A stretch of 54,658 bases of DNA from Actinomycetes bacterium (lineage in GTDB: Bacteria; Actinomycetota; Acidimicrobiia; IMCC26256; PALSA-610), in NCBI GenBank assembly GCA_025360585.1, contig JANYBW010000063.1, positions 1 to 54,658 of the forward strand. Reading direction: 5' to 3'. Shown here one piece after another: positions 1 through 8,750 of the stretch. A program made the translations under genes and the position numbers. Every line of letters starts with the position of its first letter. Position 1 is the first letter of the stretch. The notes beneath the pieces were generated by a model that was not told the origin of the DNA, made no database searches, and saw only the letters and a list, made by a program, of their open reading frames with translations.

Positions 1-71
1 AATGGTTTTTCACCGAAGCAGCTGGGCTCGCCGCGATCGAGCCGTGGCTGCAGGGCCTGCCGTTCGCGTGA
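1..71 (+). CDS. C-terminal end of an unidentified protein (partial)
   Basis: An open frame entering from the left edge (codons from base 3) ends at a TGA at 69-71 and gives 22 residues ending WLQGLPFA. It is too short to name a family. Codon use looks like that of the neighbouring genes, and the next gene on the same strand starts about 210 bp later. That gap shows no clear structure apart from the ribosome-binding site of the next gene. Confidence 0.5.
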   Translation, partial: WFFTEAAGLAAIEPWLQGLPFA

Positions 72-283
72 AGCGGCGCGCTCGTTAGGTGGATGCGCGC
101 CAAAATCGTTGACCCATGCCGCAGCGGGTCGATCGAATGCATCGTCCATCACCGATGTAGACCGATGGCCATAGTCGCTGGTCAATAATGTCACGGACCG
201 GCCGTGGCGGATTGGAGCCCCGACGATGGGGTTCCCGTAGGCTCAACGCGTTCCGATGTGATGCTCAAGGAGTGCAATTCAGT

Positions 284-2074
284 ATGGCCAAGGATGCCCA
301 AGTCGTAGATGAAGTCGCGGCTGAAGCCTTGCGGCAGAGGTATCGCGTCGAACGAGAAAAGCGCCTTCGTGCCGACGGCATGGACCAGTATCTGGAGCTG
401 AGCGCGGTGTTTAACGACATCGATGCCGACCCGTATGCGGAACCGGGTTTCACGCGCGACGCAATTGTCGAAGACGTTGAAGTTGTGATCGTCGGCGGGG
501 GATTCGCAGGGATGCTCGCGGGGGCGAACTTGCGCAAAGAGGGTGTCGACAGCATTCGGATCATCGACAAGGCTGGCGATTTCGGTGGTACATGGTATTG
601 GAATCGCTATCCGGGTGCGGCCTGCGATGTTGAGTCGTACTCGTACCTGCCGATGCTTGAAGAAACTGGCTACATCCCAACGGAAAAATACGCGAAAGCA
701 CCGGAGATCTTTGCGTATTGCCAGTTGCTAGCCCGCACATTCGATCTGTATCGCGGTGCGATGTTTCAAACCGAAGTTGTTGCGGCAACCTGGAGCGCCG
801 AAACGCAACGCTGGGATATCACCACGACCCGCGGCGACCGGCTGGCCGCGCGGTTCATGGTCGTAGCGGGCGGCGTGCTCCACAAAGCGAAGCTGCCCGG
901 GATCGAAAATATCGAAACGTTCGCAGGGCATCGCTTCCATACCAGCCGTTGGGACTACGCCTACACCGGCGGCAGCCCGAGTGAACCGATGGACAAACTG
1001 TTCGACAAACGAGTCGGCATTATCGGAACCGGCGCCACTGCGATTCAAGCGATTCCAAAACTCGCGGAAGCGGCCAAGGAACTGTTCGTGTTTCAGCGCA
1101 CGCCGTCGAGCGTGGGTGTGCGCAACAACAAGCCGACCGACCCGCAATGGGTTACATCGCTGCAACCGGGATGGCAACAAGTTCGCATCGACAATTTCAC
1201 CGCGCTCGTGATCGGCGATCAACCCGAAGTTGATTTGATTCAAGACGGTTGGGGCGAGATGCTGTTCATCGATACGCGCGCTCCTGCAACCAACGCGCAA
1301 CACGAAGCCGAACTCGAGCGCATCGATTTCGAAAACATGGAGCGAGTGCGCACGCGCATCGCGAGCATCGTTAAAGATCCTGCGACAGCCGAATCATTAA
1401 AGCCCTATTACAACCAACTCTGTAAACGCTTGTGTTTTCACGACGAATACCTGCCATCGTTTAATCGCCCCAATGTCACGCTTGTCGATACCGATGGTCG
1501 CGGTGTCGATCGCATCACCGCGAGTGGGGTTGTGGTCGACGATGTGGAGTACCCGATCGATTGCCTCGTCTACGCGTCGGGCTTTGAGGTGATGTCGGAT
1601 TACACCCATCGGTTGGGTTTCGATCCGATCGGGCGAGGTGGCGTGGCGCTGAGCGAGGCCTGGACCGACGGGCCGTCCACGATGTATGGCGTCCACACGC
1701 GTGGCTTCCCCAATTTGTTGATGATCAGCACGGTGCAAGGAGGCCAAGCGTTGAACTTTTTGCATCCGATCAGCGCGACTGCCCGCCACGTTGCGCTGGT
1801 GATTGCGAGTTGCGAGGCGCAAGGCATCGAAACAATCGAACCGACGGTTGAAGCCGAACGTGAGTGGTTCAAGGTGATCCTCACGAATTTGATGCACCTC
1901 GGCCGTTACAACGAAAAGTGCACGCCGGGTTATCTGAACAACGAAGGCGGCGGCGATCTGCGTTCGGCACGAGCCGCTGCCTACTTGGGCCGTCCGTTTG
2001 AATACATCGATATTCTCGAAAAGTGGCGAGCCGGAGGAACTTTCGAAGGCCTCGAGGTAACGCGTAAAGTCTGA
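284..2074 (+). CDS. Flavin-containing Baeyer-Villiger monooxygenase (type I)
   Basis: A 596-residue FAD- and NADPH-dependent enzyme expected to insert oxygen next to a ketone and make an ester or lactone. An FAD Rossmann motif GGGFAG lies near residues 71-76, followed by [14 protein letters not shown], typical of cyclohexanone/steroid monooxygenases. The diagnostic BVMO fingerprint FxGxxxHxxxW is present as [11 protein letters not shown] near residue 213, and a second dinucleotide motif GTGATA lies near residue 249. The length fits the roughly 540-600 residues of the family. The start was chosen at the ATG at 284 because AAGGAG lies at 267-272; an in-frame upstream ATG at 188 would add 32 arginine-rich residues of no family character. 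The substrate cannot be inferred; the cyclic-ketone catabolic flavour fits the P450 and acyl-CoA genes in the window. Confidence 0.92.
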   Translation: MAKDAQVVDEVAAEALRQRYRVEREKRLRADGMDQYLELSAVFNDIDADPYAEPGFTRDAIVEDVEVVIVGGGFAGMLAGANLRKEGVDSIRIIDKAGDFGGTWYWNRYPGAACDVESYSYLPMLEETGYIPTEKYAKAPEIFAYCQLLARTFDLYRGAMFQTEVVAATWSAETQRWDITTTRGDRLAARFMVVAGGVLHKAKLPGIENIETFAGHRFHTSRWDYAYTGGSPSEPMDKLFDKRVGIIGTGATAIQAIPKLAEAAKELFVFQRTPSSVGVRNNKPTDPQWVTSLQPGWQQVRIDNFTALVIGDQPEVDLIQDGWGEMLFIDTRAPATNAQHEAELERIDFENMERVRTRIASIVKDPATAESLKPYYNQLCKRLCFHDEYLPSFNRPNVTLVDTDGRGVDRITASGVVVDDVEYPIDCLVYASGFEVMSDYTHRLGFDPIGRGGVALSEAWTDGPSTMYGVHTRGFPNLLMISTVQGGQALNFLHPISATARHVALVIASCEAQGIETIEPTVEAEREWFKVILTNLMHLGRYNEKCTPGYLNNEGGGDLRSARAAAYLGRPFEYIDILEKWRAGGTFEGLEVTRKV

Positions 2075-2141
2075 CCTCGCCACGATCCGACAATCGAGCG
2101 GCGTGATTATGTCGGCGCGTCGGCCAGTGAATAATCAGTGC

Positions 2142-3038
2142 TCAGTTGACCGCGGCGAGGCGTTGCATGCCGTCTTTCCAATTCACGGTGCAGGGGCCGG
2201 TGATCGATGCTCGTTTCGTCGTATCGCAGGCGACGCTCGCGATCGTCGCCGTCGTCGGCGCGAATATGGCTTCGAGGTTGTGGTGTTCGGCGATGAGCTG
2301 GCACCAGTCTTCGATGCTCACCACATCGTCGCCCGCCCAGTTCACGATTGTCGCCGGGACCGACGCGGCTTTGAGGAGTGCAGGAATTTGGGCAACGATG
2401 TCGTCGATGTGGATCGGGTTGTACTCGCTGGGGCCGTCGATGTGGATCGGCACAGGATGGCCCGCACGCATCATCGCCAATTGAAACAAGGGCCAGCCAA
2501 ACGTGTCGCCGTACGGCACCGAAAGACGAGCGATCGTCGTGGGCAGGCCGTACGCCCGGGCGCCGAAACGGGCCATGGATTCAGCTGCGATTTTGCTGAT
2601 GCTGTAGGTTGGCATGAAACCAAACGCCCGGTGGTTGTCGCCCAACGGATCGGTCTCGACAAAACGCCTGTGTCCGTCGGGTTCGTACACCGCGGTCGAA
2701 GAGCAATGTAGAAACGCACGCGCCGCCGCGCACCGTTGCATCAAAAAGCCCAATGATTCTGCGTTCGCGGCGAGATCGCGATCGAAGTCGTTGGTCTTGG
2801 CCACCGCGAAATGCAAGACGTAGTCGAAGTCGTCTTCGAGCGCGGAGTAGTCGCCGGTTTCGAAATCAACCGGCACGCACGTAATGCCGTTCGCAACCAG
2901 ATCCGCTTTTGCCGCAGCATCGCCAAACCTCGCGATGGCCACAACCGTGTTATGCGTGGCAAGCTGGCGTGCGACTGGCCCGCCGACCTGACCGGTAGCG
3001 CCCGTGATAAGGATGCGTTGCTGCTGCAAAGTGACCAT
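2142..3038 (-). CDS. NAD(P)-dependent epimerase/dehydratase (extended SDR)
   Basis: A 298-residue protein opening with the Rossmann glycine motif RILITGATGQVGGPVARQL near residues 8-26. A YxxxK-type active-site segment is visible as YSISKIAAE near the middle, after HCSSTAVYE, as expected for extended short-chain dehydrogenases acting on nucleotide sugars or other NAD-dependent isomerisations. It converges on the BVMO gene with a 67-bp gap. The start ATG is 6 nt from a TAGGTT box, suggesting a leaderless transcript. The substrate is unknown. Confidence 0.85.
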   Translation of the reverse strand: MVTLQQQRILITGATGQVGGPVARQLATHNTVVAIARFGDAAAKADLVANGITCVPVDFETGDYSALEDDFDYVLHFAVAKTNDFDRDLAANAESLGFLMQRCAAARAFLHCSSTAVYEPDGHRRFVETDPLGDNHRAFGFMPTYSISKIAAESMARFGARAYGLPTTIARLSVPYGDTFGWPLFQLAMMRAGHPVPIHIDGPSEYNPIHIDDIVAQIPALLKAASVPATIVNWAGDDVVSIEDWCQLIAEHHNLEAIFAPTTATIASVACDTTKRASITGPCTVNWKDGMQRLAAVN

Positions 3039-3044
3039 GAGCGA

Positions 3045-3050
3045 AACCTA
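3045..3050 (-). promoter_or_regulatory. Candidate -10 box TAGGTT of the epimerase gene
   Basis: Read on the minus strand, TAGGTT is followed by 6 nt and the ATG at 3038, so the predicted transcript starts at or very near the start codon. No Shine-Dalgarno sequence is present. Confidence 0.5.
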
Positions 3051-3102
3051 ACGGTCGCGAGCCCGCGGCTGCCAATACGTAGATAATTTTGAGGAGATCC
3101 CG

Positions 3103-3561
3103 GTGGCCTCGGCCGACGACTACGAAGCGATCAAAGCACTCATTCACGAATACTGCTTCCGTATCGACGCAGGCGATCTCGACGGTGTCGCGCAACTCTT
3201 CGAACACGCGGAGCTCGGCGCGTCGACTCGACCCGAACGGATGCATGGCGTCGAACAAGCCCGCCAGAATTACGCCGGCGTGATCATGTACGAAGACGGC
3301 ACCCCGCACACCATGCACTGCATCTCAAATATCACCATCCGTATCGATGATGCCGAACGCACCGCGGTGAGCCGCAGCTACTTCACCGTATTGCAGAGCG
3401 ACACGGACTTTGCGCTGCAACCGATCATCGCCGGTCAATACTCAGATCGTTTCGAATGTATCGACGGCGCCTGGCGTTTCGCGGAGCGGATCATTCATCC
3501 CGATCGCGTCGGCGACTTAACGCGACACATGGATCGCCGCTGGCGTCCGAACCGTTCATGA
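3103..3561 (+). CDS. SnoaL/NTF2-like protein
   Basis: A 152-residue protein starting at GTG, with GAGGAG at 3091-3096 six bases upstream and a possible -10 (GATAAT near 3082-3087). The N-terminus (ADDYEAIKALIHEYCFRIDAGDLDGVAQLFEH) is the characteristic first helix and turn of SnoaL_4/NTF2-like alpha+beta barrels, found in steroid isomerases, dehydratases and ring-hydroxylase small subunits. The stop overlaps the next ATG (ATGA at 3558-3561), so it is translationally coupled to the ABC ATPase, an odd pairing. The catalytic role is unknown. Confidence 0.8.
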   Translation: MASADDYEAIKALIHEYCFRIDAGDLDGVAQLFEHAELGASTRPERMHGVEQARQNYAGVIMYEDGTPHTMHCISNITIRIDDAERTAVSRSYFTVLQSDTDFALQPIIAGQYSDRFECIDGAWRFAERIIHPDRVGDLTRHMDRRWRPNRS

Positions 3562-4277
3562 CTGCCATCTATCCCTCGACTGCCGCCCCACAAAATGACC
3601 CGCACACCGCGATTGCGGTAAGCGGGTTGTCGCACGCCTACACCGTTGCCGAAGGTTCGTTGGTCGTCATCGACGGACTCGATTTTGCAGTGCGTTTCGG
3701 CGAGACGGTTGCGATTACCGGGCCGTCAGGGGCAGGCAAAACCACGTTGTTGTCGTTGATCGGTGGGCTCGATCGGGTGCAACAAGGGTCACTCGAGGTT
3801 GCGGGACGCGAGCTGCGGACATTGTCGAGTGATGCCCTCGCCGAATATCGCCGCAACACGGTTGGCTTCGTGTTTCAAGATTACGGATTACTCCCCACGC
3901 TGAGCGCGGCGGAAAATGTCGAGCTGGCGCTCAGCCTGGCTGGTGTTGCTCGACGAACTCGTCGGGCTCGCGCCCGAGAGCTTTTGGAATTGGTTGGCTT
4001 AACCGCTCGGATCGATCATCGGCCCGCGGCACTGTCGGGTGGCGAATCACAACGCGTAGCGATTGCGCGCGCGCTCGCCAACGAGCCTCGAGTCGTGCTC
4101 GCCGACGAACCCACAGGGAACCTCGATGAAGGCTCAAGTGCCCGAGTGCTCGAGCTACTTGCGGGCCTTCCTGCTGAACTCGATTGTGCGGTCGTGATGG
4201 TGACGCACAATCCATCAATTGCCCGTCAGTGCGATCGCGAGTTCGGGCTCGCCGCAGTCGGTGAGCCGCGACCATGA
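3558..4277 (+). CDS. ABC transporter ATP-binding protein (MacB/LolD type)
   Basis: A 239-residue nucleotide-binding subunit. Walker A GPSGAGKT lies at about residues 55-62, the signature LSGGESQ near 159 and Walker B VVLADEPTGNLD near 179-190, which is the typical LolD/MacB pattern. The start is the ATG that overlaps the previous stop (ATGA); upstream in-frame codons belong to the preceding gene in another frame. Its own stop overlaps the start of the FtsX-like permease in the same way, so the two form an export or lipoprotein-type mechanotransmission complex at the cytoplasmic membrane. Confidence 0.93.
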   Translation: MTAIYPSTAAPQNDPHTAIAVSGLSHAYTVAEGSLVVIDGLDFAVRFGETVAITGPSGAGKTTLLSLIGGLDRVQQGSLEVAGRELRTLSSDALAEYRRNTVGFVFQDYGLLPTLSAAENVELALSLAGVARRTRRARARELLELVGLTARIDHRPAALSGGESQRVAIARALANEPRVVLADEPTGNLDEGSSARVLELLAGLPAELDCAVVMVTHNPSIARQCDREFGLAAVGEPRP

Positions 4278-5644
4278 CTTGGCGTGATGCGATTCTGATC
4301 GCGACGACATCGATCCGGCGCCGCCTCAGCCGCGCAATCTTGACGGTGTTGGCGGTCGCTCTGGCTTCAGCATTGTTGTCTTCGTTGCTGATCGCTGGCG
4401 ATGTGGCCCGCAGCCGAGTGCTGGATCAAGTGAGCAAAGGCGGGCCGCTATCGGGGATCCGCGTGGACGCGGCCGCGCCTCTCGCCGGAACGCTCGATTC
4501 TGATAACCCGAGGCGGCTCGGCGCGCCGAAAGCAATCGACGATGCTGCGCTGCGCAGAATCCGCTCATTGCCGGGCGTACGGTCGGTGTTGAGCATTCGT
4601 GAACAGTCGATTCTTGTCGTGCCGCCGTCGCCTGCGGTGATTGCGAGTTCGCCCACTGCCATCCTCGCGAAGCCCAAGGTGCAGGCCCCTAAATCGTTTC
4701 TCGACGGCATTGTGGGTGCCGATTTGCGCAAGATCAATGATCTCCCCGTGACTGTGCTGAAGGGGCGGTTGCCGTTGCCAGCAGCTATGAATGAAGTAGC
4801 GGTCACTCCCGCGTATCTCGATGGGCTCGGCTTGGATTCAACCCAGAGCCAGTACGTGATCGGAACCGAAATCGAATATGCATCAGGCCGCCAGGTGGTT
4901 TCAAACCGGGGCCCGTTTACTCGCGGACGTTGGGTGCGCGCGCTCGTCGTAGGAGTAGTCGCTCAAGACATTGATAACCATGTGCAGATTCTCGGATCGC
5001 AACAAGCGGTGGTTGCCGCGAGTACCTGGTCGCGCCCGACTGCATCGGGTGCGACCAGCGCGGCTGATCCACAAGTCTCGGTCGCGCCGGTGAGCCCCTA
5101 CGTCGCGCTCTTTGTCGTTGCCGATTCGTTGCAGCATGTACCCGCGGTGCGGCGCCGTATCAACGATGTCGGGTACGCCACGAGCGCGCCCGAACAACTC
5201 ATCGCCAACATTCAACGCTACGTGCATGTTGTCGAAATCGTGCTCGGCGGTATCGGCCTCATCGGTCTCATCATCGCGGCGCTCGGTATCTCGAACGCGA
5301 TGTTCGCCGCAGTGCGCGAACGACGGCGCGAAATAGGGGTCTTGAAAGCAATCGGCGCACGTGATCGCGATGTGCGCAGAGTGTTCCTACTCGAAGCCGG
5401 CGCACTCGGCGCGCTCGGCGGTGGCATCGGGACCATCACCGGTTGGGGGATCGCATCCATCTTGGCGGCAGTCGTGAACAACTATCTGCGGTCGCAAGGG
5501 TTCGTTGGGGTTGCGGTTGGATTTCCTCTCGTCGTAGCCCTCGGCGGTGTGCTCGGCGCGGCGTTGCTCGCATTGATCGCGGGAATGTTGCCGGCGCAGC
5601 TCGCAGCTCGCCTACCAGCCCGCCAGGCAATGGGGGATCAATGA
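4274..5644 (+). CDS. FtsX-like/MacB-family permease
   Basis: A 456-residue membrane protein with one N-terminal transmembrane helix (about residues 18-40), a large extracytoplasmic domain and three C-terminal helices. The conserved FtsX-domain segment ISNAMFAAVRERRREIGVLKAIGA lies near residue 345. This is the classic MacB/LolC architecture. It starts in an ATGA overlap with the ATPase and ends in an ATGA overlap with the lipoprotein gene, so the four genes from 3103 to 6315 form one operon. Substrate unknown; peptide, lipoprotein or envelope stress roles are known for the family. Confidence 0.9.
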   Translation: MTWRDAILIATTSIRRRLSRAILTVLAVALASALLSSLLIAGDVARSRVLDQVSKGGPLSGIRVDAAAPLAGTLDSDNPRRLGAPKAIDDAALRRIRSLPGVRSVLSIREQSILVVPPSPAVIASSPTAILAKPKVQAPKSFLDGIVGADLRKINDLPVTVLKGRLPLPAAMNEVAVTPAYLDGLGLDSTQSQYVIGTEIEYASGRQVVSNRGPFTRGRWVRALVVGVVAQDIDNHVQILGSQQAVVAASTWSRPTASGATSAADPQVSVAPVSPYVALFVVADSLQHVPAVRRRINDVGYATSAPEQLIANIQRYVHVVEIVLGGIGLIGLIIAALGISNAMFAAVRERRREIGVLKAIGARDRDVRRVFLLEAGALGALGGGIGTITGWGIASILAAVVNNYLRSQGFVGVAVGFPLVVALGGVLGAALLALIAGMLPAQLAARLPARQAMGDQ

Positions 5645-6315
5645 AAAAACCTCAATGGTTTAGGGTCATTATCGCAATTGTGTTGTTTGCGCTCGCTGGC
5701 ACGATGACGACTGCGTGCAGCGACTCGGTCGCACGCACCGGTCCTGTCCCGGAGGTGGTACAACCGAATCAGGTATTTAATGCAGTCGTCATCGGTGATG
5801 TCGCGTCGACATCGTTTGTCGGCTCATCTACCGTCTCCACGAGTTGGGCGCAACGCTGGTTCCGTAACGCTTTGCCGCGCTCCGTAACCTTTTTCAACTT
5901 GTCGTCGCAATATATGACGACCGACGAAGCCGTTTCGAGGTCACTGCCGGAGCTTTCGAGTTTGCACCCACAGGTCGTCGCGATATTTCTTGGCACTGGC
6001 GATATTGAAGAGAAGGTTCCTGCCGCGCAGTACGCCGCGGCGCTCGCGATCGTCGTGGACACCGTGAAAGCGTCAGGTGCGAAGACGATTCTGCTAGGAA
6101 ACTTGCCCGATGAGATCGCCGAGGCCGCGCAGTACAACGCAGCCGCGAAACGCGCAATCGATACTCGCGGGATCACGCTCGTCGATCTCGTGCCGCTCAC
6201 TCTCGCGTTTGATGCGACCGCACGAAATCACCAGTACGTGCCGGACGCTGCCAGTATGAAGCTGATCGAAAACGCGTTCACGCAAGCCTACGCAACCGTA
6301 TCGTCTGCGAAATAG
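5641..6315 (+). CDS. Degenerate SGNH-hydrolase-like secreted lipoprotein
   Basis: A 224-residue protein with a KKPQWFR n-region, a hydrophobic core and Cys at residue 24 (TMTTAC), a weak lipobox suggesting membrane anchoring. The fold-level pattern of SGNH/GDSL esterases is visible (VVIGDVASTSF in block I, FLGTGDIEE in block III, LLGNLPD later), but the block I serine is replaced: GDV instead of GDS. The enzyme may therefore be inactive, or the assignment may be loose. It is the last gene of the ABC operon (ATGA overlap at 5641-5644), which suggests a partner or client of the MacB-like transporter. Confidence 0.6.
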   Translation: MKKPQWFRVIIAIVLFALAGTMTTACSDSVARTGPVPEVVQPNQVFNAVVIGDVASTSFVGSSTVSTSWAQRWFRNALPRSVTFFNLSSQYMTTDEAVSRSLPELSSLHPQVVAIFLGTGDIEEKVPAAQYAAALAIVVDTVKASGAKTILLGNLPDEIAEAAQYNAAAKRAIDTRGITLVDLVPLTLAFDATARNHQYVPDAASMKLIENAFTQAYATVSSAK

Positions 6316-6361
6316 CGCAGGAAACGTAGGCTGAATTGTCTACGAGAGCTATTCGCGTTCG

Positions 6362-7396
6362 CTACAGCGCGAGTTCGGCCATTAATTCAAGCGCGTCGGG
6401 TTGGGCCGCGCCAATGATCATCGTGCCGACCCCGCTGGCTTTCCACGCATCAAGGCGATCCGCGATGCGTTCCCTCGGACCAATGAGCGCAACCTCATCG
6501 ATCATTTCTAAGGGCACTGCCGCGGCCGCTTCTTGTTTTTTGCCGTCGAGGTACAAATCCTGGATCAGCTTCGCTTCGGCTTCGAAGCCATACCGGACGG
6601 CAAGATCGTTGTAGAAATTCTTGCCGCGCGCCCCCATCCCGCCGACGTACAACGCGATCATCGGCCGTACGTAATTCGCGAGCGCATCAACGTCGTCGCC
6701 CACAATCACCGAAACAGTCGGAGCGATATCGAACGGCTTCTCGGGATTCTCGGACTTCGCTAACCCTTCGGCGACTGCGCCACCGAAGGCCTCCTGGTAC
6801 CGATACGGCGAAAAGAAGATCGGCAACCAACCATCGCCCACCTCCGCCGCGAGCGAAACATTCTTCGGGCCGATCGCCGCAAGATAGATCGGGATCTCAT
6901 TTCGCAACGGGTGCACAATCAACTTCAACGCCTTGCCCAGCCCCGTAGCGTCACTGGCGCTATACGGAATGTCGTAATGCTCACCGTGGTGTTCGAGCGG
7001 CTTTTCGCGCTTCAAAATTTCGCGGACGATGCTCACGTATTCGCGCGTTCGCATCAACGGCTTGCCGTACGCCTGGCCATGCCAACCCTCAGCCACCTGC
7101 GGACCGGACGCGCCCAAGCCGAGCAGGAAACGTCCGCCACTCATTGCGTCGAGCGTCGCGGCCGTCATCGCCGTCATCGCCGGTGTGCGCGCCGGCATCT
7201 GCATGATGGCAGGGCCAAATTTTAGATTCTCAGTATGCGCCATCAACCAGGTGAGGGGAGTGACGGCATCGGTGCCGTACGCCTCGGCCGTCCACGCTGA
7301 GCTGTACCCGAGGCGATCCGCGTGCTGAGCGACCTTCACCGCGTTGGCAAGACCCTTGCCCCAATCCTGATATCCGAGGTTGATTCCAAGCTGCAT
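6362..7396 (-). CDS. LLM-class (F420-dependent type) flavin oxidoreductase
   Basis: A 344-residue luciferase-like TIM-barrel protein. The N-terminus [15 protein letters not shown] is followed by [30 protein letters not shown] and [20 protein letters not shown], which are family hallmarks of the F420-dependent N5,N10-methylene-H4MPT reductase-like group common in actinobacteria. The start at 7396 is supported by a TACCTT box 7 nt upstream; in-frame upstream ATGs at 7435 and 7459 would overlap the divergent gene. It is divergent from the hydrolase-thioredoxin gene with only 37 bp between starts. Cofactor and substrate are inferred from the family only. Confidence 0.9.
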   Translation of the reverse strand: MQLGINLGYQDWGKGLANAVKVAQHADRLGYSSAWTAEAYGTDAVTPLTWLMAHTENLKFGPAIMQMPARTPAMTAMTAATLDAMSGGRFLLGLGASGPQVAEGWHGQAYGKPLMRTREYVSIVREILKREKPLEHHGEHYDIPYSASDATGLGKALKLIVHPLRNEIPIYLAAIGPKNVSLAAEVGDGWLPIFFSPYRYQEAFGGAVAEGLAKSENPEKPFDIAPTVSVIVGDDVDALANYVRPMIALYVGGMGARGKNFYNDLAVRYGFEAEAKLIQDLYLDGKKQEAAAAVPLEMIDEVALIGPRERIADRLDAWKASGVGTMIIGAAQPDALELMAELAL

Positions 7397-7403
7397 GGAG
7401 CCA

Positions 7404-7425
7404 AAGGTAGCAACGTCGATAGCCT
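7404..7425. promoter_or_regulatory. Compact divergent leaderless promoter pair
   Basis: Within 37 bp between two start codons, TACCTT (minus strand, 7409-7404) sits 7 nt from the LLM ATG at 7396 and TAGCCT (plus strand, 7420-7425) sits 8 nt from the hydrolase ATG at 7434. Neither gene has a Shine-Dalgarno sequence. The two RNA polymerase sites overlap, so the genes may compete. Confidence 0.5.
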
Positions 7426-7433
7426 CTGGCCCC

Positions 7434-8432
7434 ATGGCATTGATCACCAACATCATCAAAAGCTCAACCGCCGAACGGCTCTTGCTCCTCGTCCACGGCT
7501 ACGGCGCGGATGAGCGCGACCTTGGTGGTCTCTTGCCCTACCTCGATCAACACGAACGGCTCGCCACGGTCTTGCCGCGCGGCCCGCACAACGCGCCCGG
7601 ATCACCCGGATTCGCGTGGTACCAGTTCAGTGAGCCCGAAGAGATCACCGCCGGATTCAACGCATCACTGGATGCCCTCGATGATCTCCTCGACGAACAA
7701 TGCGATGCCCTCGGTTTCGAACGTTCCCAATCGATCGTCGCCGGATTTTCACAAGGCGCCGGGCTCGTACTCGCGCTCGGGCTACGACGCAGCGAACGCG
7801 CGCGTCCGCTCGGCGTGGTTGCGATGAGCCCCGCGATTCCGGATTTTGAGCTGTTGGATCTCGACCCGAATGCCGTGGGTACCGTTCCTGTGCTCATGCA
7901 ACACGGCAACCAAGACCCAATGATCGCGATCAAAAGCGTACGCGCCAACGCGCGTCGCTTGCAACAAAAGCGCGTACCGTTGGTATGGCGCGAATACGCC
8001 ATGCAACACAACGTCACCCTCGACAGTCTCCGCGACACGGTCGCGTGGATCGATCAAGTGGTGAGTGGCGAACTCCCCAACGAAATCGTGCCCGAAGACC
8101 CAATCGAAGCCGTAGCGTCAGTCACGACCGCCGAGTGGGGACCTGAAGTCATGATGGCTGACATCCCCGTAATCGTCGACTTTTGGGCACCCTGGTGCGG
8201 ACCCTGCCGGCAGGTCGCGCCCATAATCGACCAGATGTCGCGGATGCGCAAAGGCTCCTACAAATTCGTCAAAGTCAACATCGACGAAGAACCCCAACTC
8301 GCCCAAGAATACGGCGTACAAAGCATCCCAATGATCGGGCTCTTCCGCAACGGCAAACTCGAACGCTCAGTCCTCGGCGCCAAACCTCGCACCCAACTTG
8401 AAGCCGAACTCGGAATGATCGTCATCCCCTAA
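7434..8432 (+). CDS. Carboxylesterase/phospholipase-thioredoxin fusion protein
   Basis: A 332-residue two-domain protein. Residues about 15-205 form an alpha/beta hydrolase of the carboxylesterase/phospholipase type: oxyanion segment [13 protein letters not shown], nucleophile GFSQGA (Ser near 106), Asp in HGNQDP (near 161) and His in MQHN (near 191). Residues about 225-332 form a complete thioredoxin domain with [10 protein letters not shown] (Cys255/Cys258) and the cis-proline segment SIPMIGLF. No signal peptide is visible, so it is probably cytoplasmic. The start at 7434 follows a TAGCCT box by 8 nt. The two domains are read through without a stop or internal RBS, so this is a real fusion rather than two adjacent genes. 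Confidence 0.9.
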   Translation: MALITNIIKSSTAERLLLLVHGYGADERDLGGLLPYLDQHERLATVLPRGPHNAPGSPGFAWYQFSEPEEITAGFNASLDALDDLLDEQCDALGFERSQSIVAGFSQGAGLVLALGLRRSERARPLGVVAMSPAIPDFELLDLDPNAVGTVPVLMQHGNQDPMIAIKSVRANARRLQQKRVPLVWREYAMQHNVTLDSLRDTVAWIDQVVSGELPNEIVPEDPIEAVASVTTAEWGPEVMMADIPVIVDFWAPWCGPCRQVAPIIDQMSRMRKGSYKFVKVNIDEEPQLAQEYGVQSIPMIGLFRNGKLERSVLGAKPRTQLEAELGMIVIP

Positions 8433-8436
8433 TTTT

Positions 8437-8503
8437 TGGGCCTACTTCACCCGGCCCTGCGAGGAGTACGCCACCCATTTGCTCCCTCGTCGCCTCTGGG
8501 CTG
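8437..8503 (+). repeat. Interspersed intergenic repeat, copy B (degenerate)
   Basis: Begins 5 bp after the stop codon of the hydrolase-thioredoxin gene. It aligns with the copy at 22570-22650 through CTGCGAG, CCCAT, TTGCTC and CTCTGGGCTG blocks. Divergent, but the order and spacing of the blocks are kept. Confidence 0.5.
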
Positions 8504-8750
8504 GCTTTACTCCCGCGTGACTATTGCCTCCGCTGGTTATATTGCTCGGCTCGGCTCGGCTCGGCTCGGCTCGGCTTGCTCCGCTCGGCTCGCTCCGCTG
8601 CGCTGCGCCGTTCTGGCGGGAGGCTCCCTCCGGCTTCGTCGGCGAGCTCTCGCGCCGAAACCTCTTGAATTTTGGTGGGCGTAGCATTGCGGATACCGCA
8701 CGAAAAGCTCCGGGAAAGGCTGGCTAGGGGGGTCTGGCTAGGGGGTCTGG
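8504..8750. repeat. GC-rich, repeat-filled spacer
   Basis: With the copy B repeat it forms a ~318-bp gap (8433-8750) without a convincing gene. It contains about five tandem GGCTC units at about 8547-8577, a CTGGCGGGAGGCTCCCT block near 8614-8632 that resembles the 39-bp repeats at 22648 and 22707, and three copies of a 13-bp unit containing TGGCTAGGGGG at about 8719-8760 that run into the end of selD. Open frames here are arginine-rich low-complexity translations and are not supported as genes. Confidence 0.7.

Noticed and set aside
6316-6361. CGTAG...CTACG hairpin between the lipoprotein and LLM genes as a bidirectional terminator
   Set aside because: Only five base pairs with a 10-nt loop and no T tract on either side.
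8433-8750. Small Arg/Ser-rich ORFs in the repeat spacer
   Set aside because: They are translations of tandem GGCTC-type repeats, with no RBS and no protein-like composition.
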